Of a DNA stretch of 64,000 bases, positions 62,613 through 64,000 are shown piece after piece; positions within the stretch are counted from its first letter, which is position 1, and each line of letters opens with the position of its first letter. Under the pieces are notes generated by a model. The model was not told where the DNA came from. It did not search any database and saw nothing but the letters and a program-made list of their open reading frames with translations. Both the position numbers and the translations under genes were made by a program. The stretch is from Gammaproteobacteria bacterium (lineage in GTDB: Bacteria; Pseudomonadota; Gammaproteobacteria; Nevskiales; Nevskiaceae), in NCBI GenBank assembly GCA_016182805.1, contig JACPFV010000013.1, positions 1 to 64,000 on the forward strand, written 5' to 3'.

Positions 62613-63743
62613 ATGAGCCATGTCCTCGGTGATCGCGCCGGGCCGTCCGGTTTGGCCTACCCCATCGCGTTGGCCTTGCCGTTGGCGCTGGCCGCTTGCG
62701 TTGACGCGGCGCCAGCCGATCCGCGCACCGAGGCGCCGCTGGTCCGCGCCGCCGTCGTCCAGGAGGCCGCCCCGGCGTCGCGTTCGTTTTCCGGGACCGT
62801 AGCCGCCCGGGTGCAGAGCGACCTGGGGTTTCGCGTCTCCGGCAAGGTGCTGGCCCGGCTCGTGGATGCCGGGCAAGCCGTCAAGCGCGGTCAGCCGCTC
62901 ATGCGCATCGACGCCATCGACTTGAAGCTTGCTGCAGTTGCGCAGGAGGAGGCAGTCACGGCGGCACGCGCGCGGGCGCTGCAGGCCGCAGAGGATGAAG
63001 CCCGCTACCGCGACCTGCTGGGCACCGGCGCCGTCTCGGCTTCGGCCCATGACCAGGTCAAGGCCGCTTCGGATGCCGCCAAAGCGCAACTCAGTGCCGC
63101 GGAAGCCCAAGCCGACGTTGCCCGCAACGCGAGCCGTTACACGGAACTCGTGGCCGATGCGGATGGAATCGTTATGGAAACGTTGGCCGAGGCCGGCCAG
63201 GTGGTCGGCGCCGGGCAGCCTGTGGTACGCCTCGCCCATGCCGGGCGTCGGGAGGCGGTTGTGCAGTTGCCGGAGACCCTGCGTCCTGCGCTCGACTCGG
63301 TCGTACAGGCCACACTCTTCAGCAGAGAGGCCGTCAGCGTTGCGGCCAGACTGCGGCAGCTCTCGAATGTGGCAGACCGATTCACGCGCACTTTCGAGGC
63401 GCGGTATGTGCTGGAGGGGGAGCTGGCCAACGCACCATTGGGCAGCACGGTTACGATCCGGATCGCAGGCGAGCAGCCGCAAGACAGCTTGCAAGTGCCG
63501 ATCGGTTCCCTGTTCGACGTGGGCAAGGGACCCGGCGTATGGGTCATCGACGGCGAACCGGCAAAGGTTTCCTGGCGCCCGGTCGCGATCCATGAGCTCG
63601 AGGACGATGGCGCGCGTGTCTCCGGTGCACTCAAGCAAGGCGATCGCATCGTTGCGCTCGGCGCGCACCTGCTGCGCGACGGCGAGCCCGTCCGCGTCGC
63701 CGGCGAGGTCGCCGCCGCTGCAGCCGCGGGAGCCAGCCCGTGA
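62613..63743 (+). CDS. RND efflux periplasmic adaptor (membrane fusion) lipoprotein
   Basis: 376 aa. A signal with lipobox LALAAC predicts lipidation. Barrel-sandwich halves (SDLGFRVSGKVLARLVDAGQ, RGQPLMRIDAIDLK; VADADGIVMETLAEAGQVVG) flank a coiled hairpin (residues about 100-175). It links the inner-membrane pump to an outer-membrane channel. AAGGAG precedes the ATG. The stop overlaps the pump start (GTGA). Confidence 0.92.
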   Translation: MSHVLGDRAGPSGLAYPIALALPLALAACVDAAPADPRTEAPLVRAAVVQEAAPASRSFSGTVAARVQSDLGFRVSGKVLARLVDAGQAVKRGQPLMRIDAIDLKLAAVAQEEAVTAARARALQAAEDEARYRDLLGTGAVSASAHDQVKAASDAAKAQLSAAEAQADVARNASRYTELVADADGIVMETLAEAGQVVGAGQPVVRLAHAGRREAVVQLPETLRPALDSVVQATLFSREAVSVAARLRQLSNVADRFTRTFEARYVLEGELANAPLGSTVTIRIAGEQPQDSLQVPIGSLFDVGKGPGVWVIDGEPAKVSWRPVAIHELEDDGARVSGALKQGDRIVALGAHLLRDGEPVRVAGEVAAAAAAGASP

Positions 63744-64000
63744 GCCCCGATGTGAACGAGAGCCGCTTCAACCTGTCGGCGCTCGCCGTACGCGAGCGCT
63801 CCGTGACTCTGTTCCTGATCTTCCTGATCTCGCTGGCGGGGCTTGTTTCGTTTTTCAAACTGGGGCGCGCCGAGGATCCGGCCTTCACGATCAAGGCGAT
63901 GACGATCGTCACGGCCTGGCCGGGAGCCACCGCTCAGGAAATGCAGGACCAGGTCGCGGAGAAGCTCGAAAAGCGCATGCAGGAACTGCGCTGGTACGAC
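63740..64000 (+). CDS. RND efflux permease, 5' part cut by window edge
   Basis: 87 codons visible from GTG 63740: SRFNLSALAVRERSVTLFLI, first membrane helix (FLIFLISLAGLVSFFKLG), then AEDPAFTIKAMTIVTAWPGA and QDQVAEKLEKRMQEL, the standard start of the HAE1/AcrB-type porter domain. Substrate cannot be judged from this part. Confidence 0.9.
   Translation, partial: MSPDVNESRFNLSALAVRERSVTLFLIFLISLAGLVSFFKLGRAEDPAFTIKAMTIVTAWPGATAQEMQDQVAEKLEKRMQELRWYD

Overview
The window is high-GC, gene-dense chromosomal DNA from a polarly flagellated, piliated Gram-negative bacterium, most likely a gammaproteobacterium of the Xanthomonadales/Nevskiales type. The basis is the EF-P beta-lysylation genes (epmA, epmB), a FimX-like protein, a ClpS/ClpA/Aat/Bpt N-degron set around infA, separate parE and parC, and the bcp-gcvR-dapA-lipoprotein order. 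The genus is inference only.

Layout. 1-7.0 kb: two glycosyltransferase-type genes, then tandem sigma-28 promoters and the late flagellar cluster fliC-flaG-fliD-fliS-fliT-PilZ. 7.3-8.0 kb: orphan LuxR-type response regulator. 8.1-13.8 kb (minus): type II secretion genes gspC-D-E-F. 13.9-19.5 kb: CHASE2 cyclase, glutaryl-CoA dehydrogenase and two exported proteins that could be secretion substrates. 19.7-24.2 kb: N-degron proteolysis (clpS, clpA, bpt, aat) with infA. 24.7-32.5 kb: ftsK, lolA, vanZ-like, rarA, MFS transporter, crcB, and serS with an internal deletion. 32.7-35.2 kb: a CheA-like membrane kinase, a CheY-like regulator and a CheX-like phosphatase. 35.2-40.9 kb: sulfite assimilation (DUF934-cysI, cysB, a TauE-type exporter, cysG). 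40.9-47.4 kb: endonuclease, dxs, cyclic-nucleotide-binding protein, ispA-xseB, parE. 47.4-48.2 kb: a VapBC-like pair whose antitoxin gene is split by a 100-bp insertion. 48.4-56.5 kb: parC, htpX, fimX-like gene, epmB/efp-epmA. 56.5-61.4 kb: TauE-type permease, an unknown gene, PIN-PhoH, bcp-gcvR, dapA and a small lipoprotein. 61.4-61.9 kb: a tRNA-Ser(GGA) locus preceded by a tandem repeat carrying tRNA 5' fragments. 61.96-64 kb: TetR regulator and an RND efflux pump cut by the window edge.

Genes that act together. ClpS delivers N-degron substrates to ClpA, while Aat and Bpt create them. EpmB and EpmA modify Lys34 of EF-P. CysB probably controls the sulfite genes, and CysG makes the siroheme that CysI needs. 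Dxs and IspA are both isoprenoid enzymes. The fli genes build, cap and chaperone the filament.

The most unusual signals are small DNA elements inside genes. These are the insertion in the antitoxin gene (its exact removal with one 3-bp duplication restores the frame), a fold-back repeat that encodes the LolA signal peptide, palindromes over the rarA start and in the efp leader, a 60-bp palindrome that supplies the stop codons of two convergent genes, the repeated tRNA-Ser 5' halves, and the deletion in serS.
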